64,000 nt of DNA from Spirulina major PCC 6313. GTDB taxonomy: Bacteria; Cyanobacteriota; Cyanobacteriia; Cyanobacteriales; Spirulinaceae. Shown one piece after another: positions 55,384-64,000 of the stretch (the stretch's first letter is position 1; every line of letters starts with the position of its first letter). A program made the translations under genes and the position numbers. Under the pieces are notes generated by a model. The model worked only from the letters and a program-made list of their open reading frames with translations. It did no database searches and was not told the DNA's origin. The stretch lies in the NCBI RefSeq assembly GCF_001890765.1, contig NZ_KV878783.1, positions 4,120,771-4,184,770 of the forward strand. The letters run 5' to 3'.

Positions 55384-56514
55384 GTAAGCCATTGACCACG
55401 GGAATCGGGTGGGTTGTGCGAATTTGGTCTAACAGAGGCCATTGATTCACATCCAGTGTGCTGCCCGTGGCGAGCCAGATGCGATCAATAGGGAGATGGG
55501 CAATGCAATCATGGGCAGCCGATTGATCACAGTTCACTTGCCAGGCATCCCCTTTCCACTGGGCTGAGCGCACTTCGCATTGTTCATAAAATGAGAGTTT
55601 GCCCTCCCGTTCCAGGCGGCGCAGTTTGGTGAGAATGGTAGGGGTGAGGGAACCGCCGTTACGGGCCGATTGAATCATCTGCCAGCGGGTTTGCCAATCG
55701 GTTTCGGCGTGAAACCCATTGAGATATTTGGGCCCCAGCCATCCGGGTTCGGCATCGAAGAGCTTTTCATAAAAAGTGCGCCGCGCCATCATGATCACCC
55801 TTGCGCCACGGGCGATCGCCCCCACGGCTAGATGCCCACTGGTCAGCCCACTCCCCACAATTAAAATCGTTTCGTCCCTCAACTGCGGTAGGGTTTGCAG
55901 ATCAACGTGATGGGCATGACGCAGGCGATCCTGGGGGTAATGAGAGGATAGGGTTTGCATCCATGGGGGATAGTTGGGTCTTCCCCCGGCGATCGCTAAC
56001 ACCACCCGCTTCGCCGTCAGTTCCCGACCGTCAGCCAGTCCGAGACGGAACCGCTGCCATCCCCGCCGATGGAGCAGATCAATGCGGTGTACCTGGGTCG
56101 GGATCACTCGCTCTTGTAGATCCCAGCGGCGGATCACCTCCTGGCAAAAGTCGTAGAACAGTTGGGTTCCGGGGAGGGCATAGGGGGGAAACAGTTCCGC
56201 CGGGCGAGATTCGGCAAAGGCGCGGAGGGCGTGGGGATTGGGGTCGGGATGGTGAACAGCGGGCGATCGCAAATGCGGAATCTCATAGGCGGCAAACTGG
56301 TGCTGCCACTGGTGCAGCCAATCCCCCGCCGGATCGAGTACCACAAAGCGATGACGCATGGACTTTTTCTTTTTCAGGAGGTGCGTAACCAGGGTTAACG
56401 CCTGGGGGCCGCCGCCCACAATGGCGATATCAACAGTGTTCGGCAAAGACGGCACATCTGAGAGCGATCGCATAGTAGAAAACTAAAGAGTTGCATTAAA
56501 CACTGTAGCTCAAT

Positions 56515-56531
56515 ATGATAATGATTATCAT
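56515..56531. promoter_or_regulatory. Zur-type operator
   Basis: ATGATAATGATTATCAT is a perfect 8-1-8 palindrome, 41 bp from the FAD-gene start and 33 bp before the CobW-like ATG. It fits the cyanobacterial Zur box (TGATAATnATTATCA). Fur boxes are related in sequence, but the CobW genes downstream favour zinc. Confidence 0.8.
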
Positions 56532-56564
56532 TCTAAACTTTACTCCATTTTGAAACAGGATTTC

Positions 56565-57353
56565 ATGAGTTCCGTGACATTAATTGCGGTGGCTGGGCCA
56601 ACGGGTAGCGGCAAAACCACATGGATGAGCCAGTTCCTACAAGACCCGAACCGTTCTTTGTTCTACTGCTGTCCCGGAGCGGGTGCGGGTTCGGTGGATC
56701 AGGTGCGGATTGCCTATCGCTTTCCCTGGGTGCAGTTGATTCCGGAGCACCAAGCTCAGCAGGTCTTAACCACCTTGCCAGACCAGGCGCGAGTTTATTT
56801 TGAGGTGGGTTTTCACCTTGATCTTGACTCGCCGTTTTTTGCTGCGCTGCCCTGCCATCACGTGGCAGTGTTGCCGCCGGAACTGACGGCTTCGGAGTGG
56901 CACGACTGGGCCGATGAAGTGATTCCCGGTAACGCCATCACGGTTCCGACCTCTGATAACCTGCCGGAATTGTGGCGATCGCCCCTCACTGGACAGGTAT
57001 TTGATCCTCCGAGTTTGGATGAGATGTTGATCGAACTGACCAGCGGTGCTTACGGGAGGGTGCAGCGTGCCAAGGGAATTTTTGAATTGCCCGATGGACG
57101 GGCCTTTTACGTTGACTTTCTCGAAGGCTTACAGGGGATCGAATACACAGAATTGAGCATTCCCCGCTGGCTAGAGGGCCGCCCCAATCGCTTAAGCGGC
57201 ATTGAAGTGGTGGGCTGGAACTTGGATAAAGATGCGATCGCCCAAACCGTCCTCGATGGGTGCTTATCCGATAGCATCATTGCCCAATACCAAGAACAAT
57301 ACAAAGCCTTAATATCTGACGAAACTAATCCAGAGGAGACAATCCTGGCATGA
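56565..57353 (+). CDS. CobW-like P-loop GTPase, zinc-type
   Basis: 262 residues from ATG 56565 (MSSVTLIAVAGPTGSGKTTW); a TTG at 56550 would add five. The P-loop GPTGSGKTT is followed by short beta/alpha parts, and a C-terminal CobW_C-like part is VQRAKGIFELPDGRAFYVDF and LEGRPNRLSGIEVVGWNLDK. The CxCC metal motif and NKxD guanine motif of full COG0523 proteins are absent, so it is a reduced form. It is first behind the Zur-type box and overlaps the next gene by 4 bp (ATGA). Confidence 0.8.
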   Translation: MSSVTLIAVAGPTGSGKTTWMSQFLQDPNRSLFYCCPGAGAGSVDQVRIAYRFPWVQLIPEHQAQQVLTTLPDQARVYFEVGFHLDLDSPFFAALPCHHVAVLPPELTASEWHDWADEVIPGNAITVPTSDNLPELWRSPLTGQVFDPPSLDEMLIELTSGAYGRVQRAKGIFELPDGRAFYVDFLEGLQGIEYTELSIPRWLEGRPNRLSGIEVVGWNLDKDAIAQTVLDGCLSDSIIAQYQEQYKALISDETNPEETILA

Positions 57354-58162
57354 AATTAGCCGTTATGTCCTGCATCCATGGCAACTATGAAGCACTTAAC
57401 GCGGTGTTGTCGGATATTGATGATCAAAACGCCGATCAGATCTACTGCTTGGGGGATTTAGTTGGTTATGGCCCCCACCCGAATGCAGTGGTGGAGATGA
57501 TTCGCTCCCTTGATATTCCCACGGTTCAGGGCTGCTGGGATGAAGATATTGTCGAGGGGTTAAACGCCTGCGAATGCAGTTATCCGTCGCAATTAGCAGA
57601 AAAACGGGGACGCTTAGCCCATGAATGGACAAACGAGGCCATTCATCCAGAGGTGCGCGAGTATCTGGCAACCCTGCCCATGACCCTGAAGCGGGATAAT
57701 CTCTGTTTTGTCCATGGCAGTCCCAATAGTCAGCACGAGTATCTCTTGCCCAGTATGGATGGCTTTGCGGCCCTAGAACGAGTCCTGGCGGTTGATGCCG
57801 ATGTGTTGTTTTGTGGCCATACCCATGTGCCCTATGTGCGGCGTTTGGAAAATGGCACCTTAACGGTACAGGTGCAGCAACCTGGTCGAGATCCTTCAGA
57901 AACCCAGTTCACAACCCCTGTTAAACAGATTATTAATGCTGGTTCCGTGGGAGAACCCCGCCACGGTCGCCCCAACGCCACCTATGTGATTTACGACACC
58001 GATACCACCCAAGTCAGCCTCCGGGAAGTCGCCTACGACTACGAAAAAACCTGTGCTGACATTCTGGAAAAAGGGTTGCCGCCGATCTTTGCCTGGCGAT
58101 TAGCGCGGGGCATGGAGTTTGCAGAACGAGCCGATGACCCAAGTCATGTGTGTCAGCGGTAA
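57350..58162 (+). CDS. Calcineurin-like metallophosphoesterase
   Basis: 270 residues of the YfcE/MJ0936 group. Metal ligands are SCIHGNYEAL (in place of DxHG), YCLGDLVGYGPHP, FVHGSPNSQHEY and LFCGHTHVPYVR. The usual first Asp of DxHG reads Cys-Ile-His here, a notable change (MSCIHGN). The coupled start to the CobW-like gene suggests a functional pair, perhaps in zinc scarcity. Substrate unknown. Confidence 0.85.
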   Translation: MKLAVMSCIHGNYEALNAVLSDIDDQNADQIYCLGDLVGYGPHPNAVVEMIRSLDIPTVQGCWDEDIVEGLNACECSYPSQLAEKRGRLAHEWTNEAIHPEVREYLATLPMTLKRDNLCFVHGSPNSQHEYLLPSMDGFAALERVLAVDADVLFCGHTHVPYVRRLENGTLTVQVQQPGRDPSETQFTTPVKQIINAGSVGEPRHGRPNATYVIYDTDTTQVSLREVAYDYEKTCADILEKGLPPIFAWRLARGMEFAERADDPSHVCQR

Positions 58163-58198
58163 GGAAGTGGGGAGTTTTGAATATCAGGAGGTGAGTCG

Positions 58199-58933
58199 AT
58201 GCATTGGGCGATTTTGAGCGGGATTGAGGGGAATTTGGCGGCCTATGAGGCGGTGTTGCAGGATATTCGGCGGCAGCGTCATCCGGTGACGACCCTCTTT
58301 ATTTTGGGGGATGTGGTGGGGCTGAAGGGGGATAATGAGGCGCTGATTCGGCGACTGCGATCGCCCCGTCCCGGTGAACTCGAACCTCAGATTTGTGTGG
58401 GCTGGTGGGAGGAGCAATGCTTTAGCCTCCATGGGCTGAGGGAGGTAACCGATGCTCCCGAACTTCTGGCGCAATTCGGAGGGGATGGGGTGAAGCAACT
58501 GTGGGATTCGGTATCGCGGGAGTTGGTGCGGTGGTTGCGATCGCTCCATTTTGGTTTTCATGAGTTGGATTGCCTCCTGATACACGGCAGTATGGCGGGC
58601 TATGCCGATGAACTCACCCCCGCAACTCCCGCCATTCAGTTGTGCGATCGTCTGATTCGCGCCGATGCCAATACGCTATTCTGCGGGCGATCGGGGCTGA
58701 GTTTTGAATGTTGGGTGACACCGCATGAGTTGCGATCGACCCTCACGACCTTAGACGGAACCCAAGACCCCCAAGAACAGGGCAAAACCGCCCGCCGCGT
58801 CGTCGGGGTGGGCAATGTTGGCCGCAAGCCCAACCAAGCCACCTATACCCTCTACAACCCCGGCAATGATCAAGTCACCTTTAGAACCATTGCCTACGAC
58901 CGTGCCAAAGGGTTTGGCGTTTCCAAAGTTTGA
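58199..58933 (+). CDS. Second metallophosphoesterase-like protein
   Basis: 244 residues. It starts HWAILSGIEGNLAAYEAVLQ and keeps the fold (TLFILGDVVGLKGDNEALIR, DCLLIHGSMAGYADELTPAT, TLFCGRSGLSFECW, VVGVGNVGRKPNQATYTLYN). Several metal ligands differ: SGIEGN for the DxHG site and CGRSG for GHTH. It is a diverged, possibly inactive paralog of the preceding gene, 36 bp behind it in the same operon. GGAGG precedes the ATG. Confidence 0.8.
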   Translation: MHWAILSGIEGNLAAYEAVLQDIRRQRHPVTTLFILGDVVGLKGDNEALIRRLRSPRPGELEPQICVGWWEEQCFSLHGLREVTDAPELLAQFGGDGVKQLWDSVSRELVRWLRSLHFGFHELDCLLIHGSMAGYADELTPATPAIQLCDRLIRADANTLFCGRSGLSFECWVTPHELRSTLTTLDGTQDPQEQGKTARRVVGVGNVGRKPNQATYTLYNPGNDQVTFRTIAYDRAKGFGVSKV

Positions 58934-59059
58934 TATTCCCAAAATAGCGAGGTTATTCGAGAGGAGCGATCGCCCCATGACCTGACATCCTGAATATTTT
59001 TAATGTAGAAGTTCGCAAATAACCCAACCTAGTTTATTTACTCAACCAAGGCATTAATT

Positions 59060-60124
59060 ATGACATCCCCATCGTCCGAACTATCGATCAAACGAGGAAT
59101 ACCTGTGACCATTATCACGGGTTTTCTAGGCAGTGGTAAAACAACACTGTTGAACCATATTCTCAGCAACAACAACAATTTAAAAGCTGCTGTCTTGGTG
59201 AATGAATTTGGTGACATCAATATCGATAGCCAGTTGCTTGTCTCGGTTGATCAAGAGATGGTCGAACTCAGTAACGGCTGTATTTGTTGTACAATCAATG
59301 ATGACTTAGTTGATGCAGTTTACCGGATCTTAGAACGAGGAAAACAGGTCAACTGTCTTGTGATTGAAACCACAGGTTTAGCCGATCCTTTACCAATTAT
59401 CTTGACCTTTCTCGGCACTGAATTGCGGGATTTCACTCATCTTGATTCCATTATCACGATGGTTGATGCAGAGGTGTTTACGCCTGACCACTTTGACAGC
59501 GAAGCAGCACTTCAGCAAATTATCTGTGCAGATGTCACTATCTTGAATAAAACAGATTTAGCGGCTCCTGAAAAAGTGAAGCAATTAGAAACCTACATCG
59601 GAACAATGAAAAGTGGAGCGAGAATTCTCCATAGCCAACAAGGTCAAGTGCCCCTGCCGCTCATTCTCGATGTGGGCTATAACGACCCCGCTGCCTATGC
59701 TGCTCTGGTGCAGGAGGAAATTGAGCAGACAGAACACGATCGCGCTCATGGGCATCACCACCACGACCACGGGCATCATCATGATCACGATCATGACCAT
59801 CACGAACATGAACATCATCATCACCATTCCTCCCATTTAGAGAATGATGGGTTTGTTTCGATCGCCTTTGAAAGCGATCGCCCCTTCCAGGTTGAAAAGT
59901 TTGAACAGTTCTTGCAAGAAAAACTACCGCAAAATGTATTTCGAGCTAAAGGCATTCTCTGGTTTCAAGAAAGCGAACTCCGCAACATTTTTCAGCTCAG
60001 TGGCCCTCGATTTGACCTAAGAGGCGAAGAATGGCACACCCCACCTCGCAACCAGCTTATTTTTATCGGGCGACATCTCAATGGGGATGAACTACGGCAA
60101 CATCTCAACGATTGCCTCGCCTGA
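59060..60124 (+). CDS. CobW/COG0523 GTPase with His-rich metal loop
   Basis: 354 residues. Walker A is TIITGFLGSGKTTLLNHIL; the metal site is SNGCICCTIND (CxCC); switch/Walker B is VIETTGLADPLP; the guanine motif is LNKTD. A linker of about residues 230-258 is almost all His and Asp (HGHHHHDHGHHHDHDHDHHE), as in zinc chaperones. The CobW_C domain follows. Such proteins deliver Zn or related metals to client enzymes when zinc is scarce. It has its own 126-bp upstream gap with no second Zur-type box seen. Confidence 0.93.
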   Translation: MTSPSSELSIKRGIPVTIITGFLGSGKTTLLNHILSNNNNLKAAVLVNEFGDINIDSQLLVSVDQEMVELSNGCICCTINDDLVDAVYRILERGKQVNCLVIETTGLADPLPIILTFLGTELRDFTHLDSIITMVDAEVFTPDHFDSEAALQQIICADVTILNKTDLAAPEKVKQLETYIGTMKSGARILHSQQGQVPLPLILDVGYNDPAAYAALVQEEIEQTEHDRAHGHHHHDHGHHHDHDHDHHEHEHHHHHSSHLENDGFVSIAFESDRPFQVEKFEQFLQEKLPQNVFRAKGILWFQESELRNIFQLSGPRFDLRGEEWHTPPRNQLIFIGRHLNGDELRQHLNDCLA

Positions 60125-60203
60125 TCCCCAGTCTTTCAGCATGGGAGTCGTGTGCTCGAAGGAGTAGATCGCAGTGCGATCGCTCCTCAATAACGACCAA
60201 TGA

Positions 60204-60599
<396 letters not shown>

Positions 60600-60615
60600 A
60601 CTGTGCGATCGCACC

Positions 60616-61797
60616 CTACCCCTTCACACAGACCACCTGTTTCAAAGTGGCGACAATTTCCACCAGATCGGCTTGATTATTCATCACCGTTTCGATGGAC
60701 TTATAGGCGCTGGGAATTTCATCGAGAACGTGCTGATCTTTACGGCATTCGATCCCCTCCGTTTGGGCCACCAAATCATCAACAGTGAACTGTTTTTTGG
60801 CTTTGGTGCGGGACATTTGCCGCCCGGCTCCGTGGCTGCAACTGCAATAGCTGTGGGCATTGCCTTTGCCTTTGACAATGTAGGATTTTGCACCCATGGA
60901 ACCGGGGATGATGCCGTAGTCTTCGCGGCGGGCCCGGACGGCTCCCTTGCGGGTGACGTAGACTTCTTCGCCAAAGTGGACTTCTTTTGCGGCGTAGTTG
61001 TGGTGACAGTTGACGGTTAACAGGGGTTGGGTGGGTTTGCCGCCGGCCAGGTGTTGCTCGACAATCCGTTTAAACCGGGCCATCATTACCTCGCGGTTAT
61101 AGCGGGCGTAATTTTGCGCCCATTGGAGATCACGCCAATAGGCGGCAAATTCGGGGGTTCCGGTGACGAAGTAGGATAGATCCGGGTCGGGGATTTTACG
61201 ATCGCTGAGTTTTTGCAGGGTTTTGGCGGTGTCGATGTGGCATTGGGCAAGTTTGTTGCCGATATGCCGCGAACCGGAATGGAGCATTAACCAGACGTGA
61301 TCATCAGCATCTAAACAGAGTTCGATGAAGTGATTGCCGCCACCGAGGGAACCCAGTTGCTGCATGGCTTTACCGTCTAAACGTTGCACGCCGGGATGGA
61401 GGGTTTTAAACTCGCGCCAGCCTTGCCAGTTGGTGACGGCGCGATCGCACTCCCGATTCGATTCAAATCCCACGGGAATCGCCGCTTCAATATCGAGGCG
61501 AATCCGCTTTAACTTTCCCTCTAATTGATCGCCGTGAAACGGTAGTTTTACCGCTGCCATGCCGCAGCCAATATCCACTCCCACGGCGGCGGGGATAATC
61601 GCTTCGTGGGTGGCGATGACGGAGCCAACTAACGCCCCTTTCCCCAAATGCACATCGGGCATCAGGGCAACGTGTTTAAACACGAAGGGCAACGAGGCGA
61701 CATTTTTCGCCATCTGGGTTTCGGCAGAACCGAGGGGATGACCGGCCCAAGACAGGACAGGCTTCGGACTAGACAGGTTTAAGGATGCGTAGGGCAT
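60616..61797 (-). CDS. rtcB: RtcB-family RNA ligase
   Basis: 393 residues. RtcB joins 2',3'-cyclic-phosphate and 5'-OH RNA ends with GTP and Mn. Metal and guanylylation motifs are ALMPDVHLGKGALVGSVIA, VGVDIGCGMAAVKL (Cys ligand), LGGGNHFIELCLD, MLHSGSRHIGN, VNCHHNYA and YCSCSHGAGRQMSR (guanylylated His). It is shorter than E. coli RtcB, as in the RtcB2-like group. Confidence 0.93.
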   Translation of the reverse strand: MPYASLNLSSPKPVLSWAGHPLGSAETQMAKNVASLPFVFKHVALMPDVHLGKGALVGSVIATHEAIIPAAVGVDIGCGMAAVKLPFHGDQLEGKLKRIRLDIEAAIPVGFESNRECDRAVTNWQGWREFKTLHPGVQRLDGKAMQQLGSLGGGNHFIELCLDADDHVWLMLHSGSRHIGNKLAQCHIDTAKTLQKLSDRKIPDPDLSYFVTGTPEFAAYWRDLQWAQNYARYNREVMMARFKRIVEQHLAGGKPTQPLLTVNCHHNYAAKEVHFGEEVYVTRKGAVRARREDYGIIPGSMGAKSYIVKGKGNAHSYCSCSHGAGRQMSRTKAKKQFTVDDLVAQTEGIECRKDQHVLDEIPSAYKSIETVMNNQADLVEIVATLKQVVCVKG

Positions 61798-61839
61798 GGG
61801 AGTTTCCCAAATTCGCTTGTAGTATCATAATACATAAAA

Positions 61840-62241
61840 CTACAGATCGCCAAATCCCGATAATTCTGCCAATGTTTCGAGGCTCATCACGCCGCGATGA
61901 TACTCACCGTTAATCTTCCAGGTGGGATAGGCTTGAATGTTATTCATCGCACATAATGCCGGACTGGCGGGCTGTTCCCCACCCGGTTCGCATTCGAGAT
62001 AGATACCGTAGCGCACTAGCCAATCTTCCGGGCCAAACTGGGCCCGCTGGGCGCGACAGTGGGGACACCAATAGGCACTGTAGACGCGGGCGTTAATGCG
62101 GCTGAGGTGACGGGCGAGGGCTTCGACGCGCTCCGGTGCGATCGCATCTTGTTCTCTCATTTGAGCATGAACGGTGGAAATGGCGGGGGGAAGCGTGATC
62201 GCCGTACAAAACAGAACCAAACAAAGTGTAAAGCGCAACAT
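61840..62241 (-). CDS. Secreted thioredoxin-like protein (VKOR-partner type)
   Basis: 133 residues from ATG 62241; a TTG four codons earlier is possible. A signal peptide (LCLVLFCTAITLPPAISTVHA) precedes a Trx fold with YSAYWCPHCRAQRAQFG (CPHC active site) and a cis-Pro IQAYPTWKINGEYHRG. The sequence is that of the Trx domain normally fused to the C-terminus of cyanobacterial VKOR, but here it stands alone. It would act in lumenal or periplasmic disulfide formation. Confidence 0.85.
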   Translation of the reverse strand: MLRFTLCLVLFCTAITLPPAISTVHAQMREQDAIAPERVEALARHLSRINARVYSAYWCPHCRAQRAQFGPEDWLVRYGIYLECEPGGEQPASPALCAMNNIQAYPTWKINGEYHRGVMSLETLAELSGFGDL

Positions 62242-62388
62242 AAGCTCACTCAACCAAACCAGAACCCCTCAATCCTACCCTTCTCACCCCTCAGACGAAA
62301 TCTGCATCAACCTTGCCCGCTAATGATCCGAGGCCCTCAGTCTGCGCTGTTTTGGGGTATCAAAGTCGGATTTCGTATCACTCCCCAC

Positions 62389-63261
62389 TCAAAACAGGCT
62401 CAATTGTTGGGGCGGTTCGGGGAGCGTGTCCCAGGGGAGAGGCGGTAAATGGGGCGCGATCGCTTGCAACTGATGGTAGAACTGGCGGGCGGTGTGGGGG
62501 GAATGCTCTTCCTGGGGGCAGTGGACGAAAAAATAAACAGTCTTGCCTTCGATGAGCCATTGCGCCACTTGATGAACCCAAAAATTTTGGGTGATTTCGT
62601 TGTATTGCGGGTCGGGATGGGTGATCCAGCGGATCAAGACGATGGGGGCGGGGCAGTGGGGGAGAACGGGAAGATCGGGTTTGTGGTTGCGGGATCGGGC
62701 TTGGGGGTTGTCGGGGCAGCGGTAGATGGGGCGGGTGTCGAGGCAGACCGGGGTGATCGCGTCGAGGAGGGGAGCGAGGCGATCGCGCCCTGTTGGGGTG
62801 AACCAGTCCGGGTGACGCAGTTCGAGGCCAAGGGGATGATCCGTGGGGAGGGCGGCGAAAAATTGGGCGAGATCGTCGCTGTGGGCGGGGCTGTAACTGG
62901 GGGGAAGTTGGGCGAACACGGGGCCGAGGCGATCGCCCAATCCAGTTTTTAAATGGTTCAGAAATGCGATCGCGCCCTCGATCTGTCCCATGAGCGGCCC
63001 CTGATGGGTGACAGTTTTGGGAAATTTTGGGCAGAATTTAAACCCCGGCGGCATGGTGTCGCGCCAACGGTGCAGCGTTGCCGCATCAGGAACAGCGTAA
63101 AAAGTGGTATTACCCTCAACGGCGATGAAGCGATCGCAATACAAGGGCAAAAACTCCCGCGCCGGAGCCTTGGCCGGATAGAACGACCCCACCCAGCCGG
63201 GAAACGCCCACACGGCACAACCGAGATAAAATTGCCCCACGTTTTGCCCCTGACTCATCAA
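62389..63261 (-). CDS. DUF72 (YecE-like) protein
   Basis: 290 residues. FYLGCAVWAFPGWVGSFYPA, FIAVEGNTTFYAVPDAATLH, RDTMPPGFKFCPKFPKTVTH and GLELRHPDWF are the DUF72 signatures of a TIM-barrel-like family. Catalytic function is unknown. The C-terminal end has YFFVHCPQEEHSPHTARQFY. Confidence 0.88.
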   Translation of the reverse strand: MMSQGQNVGQFYLGCAVWAFPGWVGSFYPAKAPAREFLPLYCDRFIAVEGNTTFYAVPDAATLHRWRDTMPPGFKFCPKFPKTVTHQGPLMGQIEGAIAFLNHLKTGLGDRLGPVFAQLPPSYSPAHSDDLAQFFAALPTDHPLGLELRHPDWFTPTGRDRLAPLLDAITPVCLDTRPIYRCPDNPQARSRNHKPDLPVLPHCPAPIVLIRWITHPDPQYNEITQNFWVHQVAQWLIEGKTVYFFVHCPQEEHSPHTARQFYHQLQAIAPHLPPLPWDTLPEPPQQLSLF

Positions 63262-63324
63262 CTCTCACCCCAAACGTCCAGCTAAAACGGTACAATAAAC
63301 CGGAAATATTGGCTTGTCTTGACT

Positions 63325-63555
63325 ATGATGCTTGATGTCAACAGTCCCCAGTTTATCGCCCTCATCTATCTTGTCTTGAGCGGGTTATATCTTGTCGTGC
63401 TTCCCGCTGGTCTCTATGCGTATCTCAATCTGCGCTGGTATGTGGCCAGTTCCATTGAGCGCGTGATTATGTACTTTTTCGTGTTTCTGCTGTTCCCTGG
63501 GCTGCTGCTCCTGAGTCCGTTTTTGAATCTTCGTCCCAAACGAGCTGAATCCTAA
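63325..63555 (+). CDS. ndhL: NDH-1 subunit L
   Basis: 76 residues from ATG 63325, with a second ATG directly after. Two helices, [25 protein letters not shown] and [21 protein letters not shown], are joined by [13 protein letters not shown]. NdhL belongs to the cyanobacterial NDH-1 complex needed for inorganic carbon uptake and cyclic electron flow. Its TAA overlaps the next ATG (TAATG). Confidence 0.9.
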   Translation: MMLDVNSPQFIALIYLVLSGLYLVVLPAGLYAYLNLRWYVASSIERVIMYFFVFLLFPGLLLLSPFLNLRPKRAES

Positions 63556-63887
63556 TGCGCCGAATTGATGCGATCGCCCTCACCTTTGGTCTTTTCCTCG
63601 GTGGGGGTGCGATTTATCTCCTCTTTCGAGCGATCGGGTTTGATAATCTGTCCGCCGGCATTTGGAGTCAAGCCATTCTGATCGGGGGTCTGATTGGCTG
63701 GTTGGCCACCTATGTCTTTCGGGCCCTCACCAAAGGCATGACCCTCAATGAACAGATGCAAAACTACAAAGAAGCAGTGCTGCGTAAACGTCTAGAGGAA
63801 ATGACCCCAGAAGAACTGGCCCAACTGCAAGCGGAAATCGAAGCCGACGAAGCCGCCGCCACCGAATCCCAGAGCGACCCCTCCTAA
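63555..63887 (+). CDS. DUF3007 protein
   Basis: 110 residues. Two membrane helices (AIALTFGLFLGGGAIYLLFR, GIWSQAILIGGLIGWLATYV) are followed by a soluble acidic tail with EEMTPEELAQLQAEIEADE. The family is cyanobacterial and plastid, and is regularly next to ndhL. One-base overlap with ndhL suggests coupled translation. Confidence 0.88.
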   Translation: MRRIDAIALTFGLFLGGGAIYLLFRAIGFDNLSAGIWSQAILIGGLIGWLATYVFRALTKGMTLNEQMQNYKEAVLRKRLEEMTPEELAQLQAEIEADEAAATESQSDPS

Positions 63888-63895
63888 CCCACCCC

Positions 63896-64000
63896 ATGGC
63901 CCGCGCCCCGAAACTCACCTACGATCGCGGCACATTAATTTTGCATCCCCCCCCACGCGGCAAAGGGTGGATCGACTTTGCCACCTGGGACGATCGCATC
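63896..64000 (+). CDS. XPB-like DNA helicase, N-terminus (3' end outside window)
   Basis: Thirty-five codons are visible: MARAPKLTYDRGTLILHPPP, then RGKGWIDFATWDDRI. This is the usual start of the cyanobacterial DEAD/DEAH (XPB/SSL2-type) helicase; the motor domains lie beyond the window. Confidence 0.7.
   Translation, partial: MARAPKLTYDRGTLILHPPPRGKGWIDFATWDDRI

Larger units (their letters stand above)
53953..56473 (-). pseudogene. FAD/NAD(P)-binding protein split by TnpB element copy 4
   Basis: The N-terminal 363 residues (56473 to 55384) have the dinucleotide motif VDIAIVGGGPQALTLVTHLL, a second GxGxxG in ETILIVGSGLTSGHLAVGAI, and the ATG-like DRIWLATGSTLD, as in NAD_binding_9 / lysine N-monooxygenase-like flavoproteins. 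Element copy 4 then supplies two codons and a stop. Joining across it restores VVNGLPVLDDQLRWPGCNLF, then IMGGAAALQLGPVARNLFGA and a stop at 53953-53955, giving a whole gene of about 420 residues. Its start is 42 bp from the Zur-type box, so it was probably zinc-controlled. The loss removes the C-terminal FAD-closing segment. Confidence 0.85.

Noticed and set aside
58940-59059. Second Zur box before the His-rich CobW gene
   Set aside because: No palindrome close to TGATAATnATTATCA is present, so direct Zur control of this gene is not claimed.

Overview
The window is cyanobacterial chromosome. It carries genes for PSI (psaL twice, psaI, ycf3), PSII (psbA), cytochrome b6f (petB, petD), NDH-1 (ndhL), carboxysome (ccmP), tetrapyrrole, phylloquinone and cobamide synthesis (hemA, menC, menE, cobU), and the circadian output regulator RpaA. 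The GCGATCGC (HIP1) octamer is scattered throughout. Both window edges cut genes: a CHAT-domain protein on the left and an XPB-like helicase on the right.

Layout. 1-9,950: CHAT protein, DUF4336, ycf3, an IS4-type relic, ccmP, TnpB element copy 1, and a minus-strand cobU-ruvB-DM13 lipoprotein group. 10,108-12,601: a polysaccharide cassette of two GT2 enzymes and an HpsU-like acetyltransferase. 12,602-15,184: an IS605 left-end relic, a TolB-like membrane-anchored propeller and a Psb32-like TPM protein. 15,438-17,982: two different psaL genes in tandem followed by psaI, bracketed by transposon relics. 18,139-24,000: DUF3598, cysK, an OmpR regulator, TnpB copy 2 (frameshifted), a GGDEF stub, and HAD and HD hydrolases. 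24,455-30,199: a large AAA/GAF protein, rpaA and a GT4 enzyme. 30,343-34,947: TnpB copy 3, DUF1232, ExbD, a peptide-type substrate-binding lipoprotein, 19-bp tandem repeats and tRNA-Gly(UCC). 34,995-43,698: menC-menE-M48 peptidase, an unknown protein, an MFS transporter, an AddB-like protein and ycf20. 43,737-46,407: an HxlR regulator, CDGSH protein, pirin and an unknown. 46,362-53,662: ctpA, petBD, glpX, hemA, HIT protein and psbA. 53,720-60,599: a zinc-type island. 60,616-64,000: rtcB, a thioredoxin-like protein, DUF72, ndhL-DUF3007 and the helicase start.

Three things stand out. First, a canonical psaL lies directly behind a divergent psaL with a longer loop containing NPP, just ahead of psaI, so the strain may be able to build PSI of two oligomeric types. 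Second, a perfect 17-bp Zur-type palindrome sits between a CobW-like/metallophosphoesterase operon and a divergent FAD/NAD(P) protein. A His-rich CobW GTPase and a deleted hemB relic follow, and TnpB copy 4 has broken the FAD gene. Third, four 1,258-bp IS608-like TnpB-only elements (ends TTAC/TCAA), a 230-bp deletion derivative and relics of other insertion sequences have reshaped the locus. The empty sites of copies 1, 3 and 4 can be rebuilt from the sequence, and copies 1 and 4 restore open reading frames.

All calls come from reading the sequence and translations; no database search was run.
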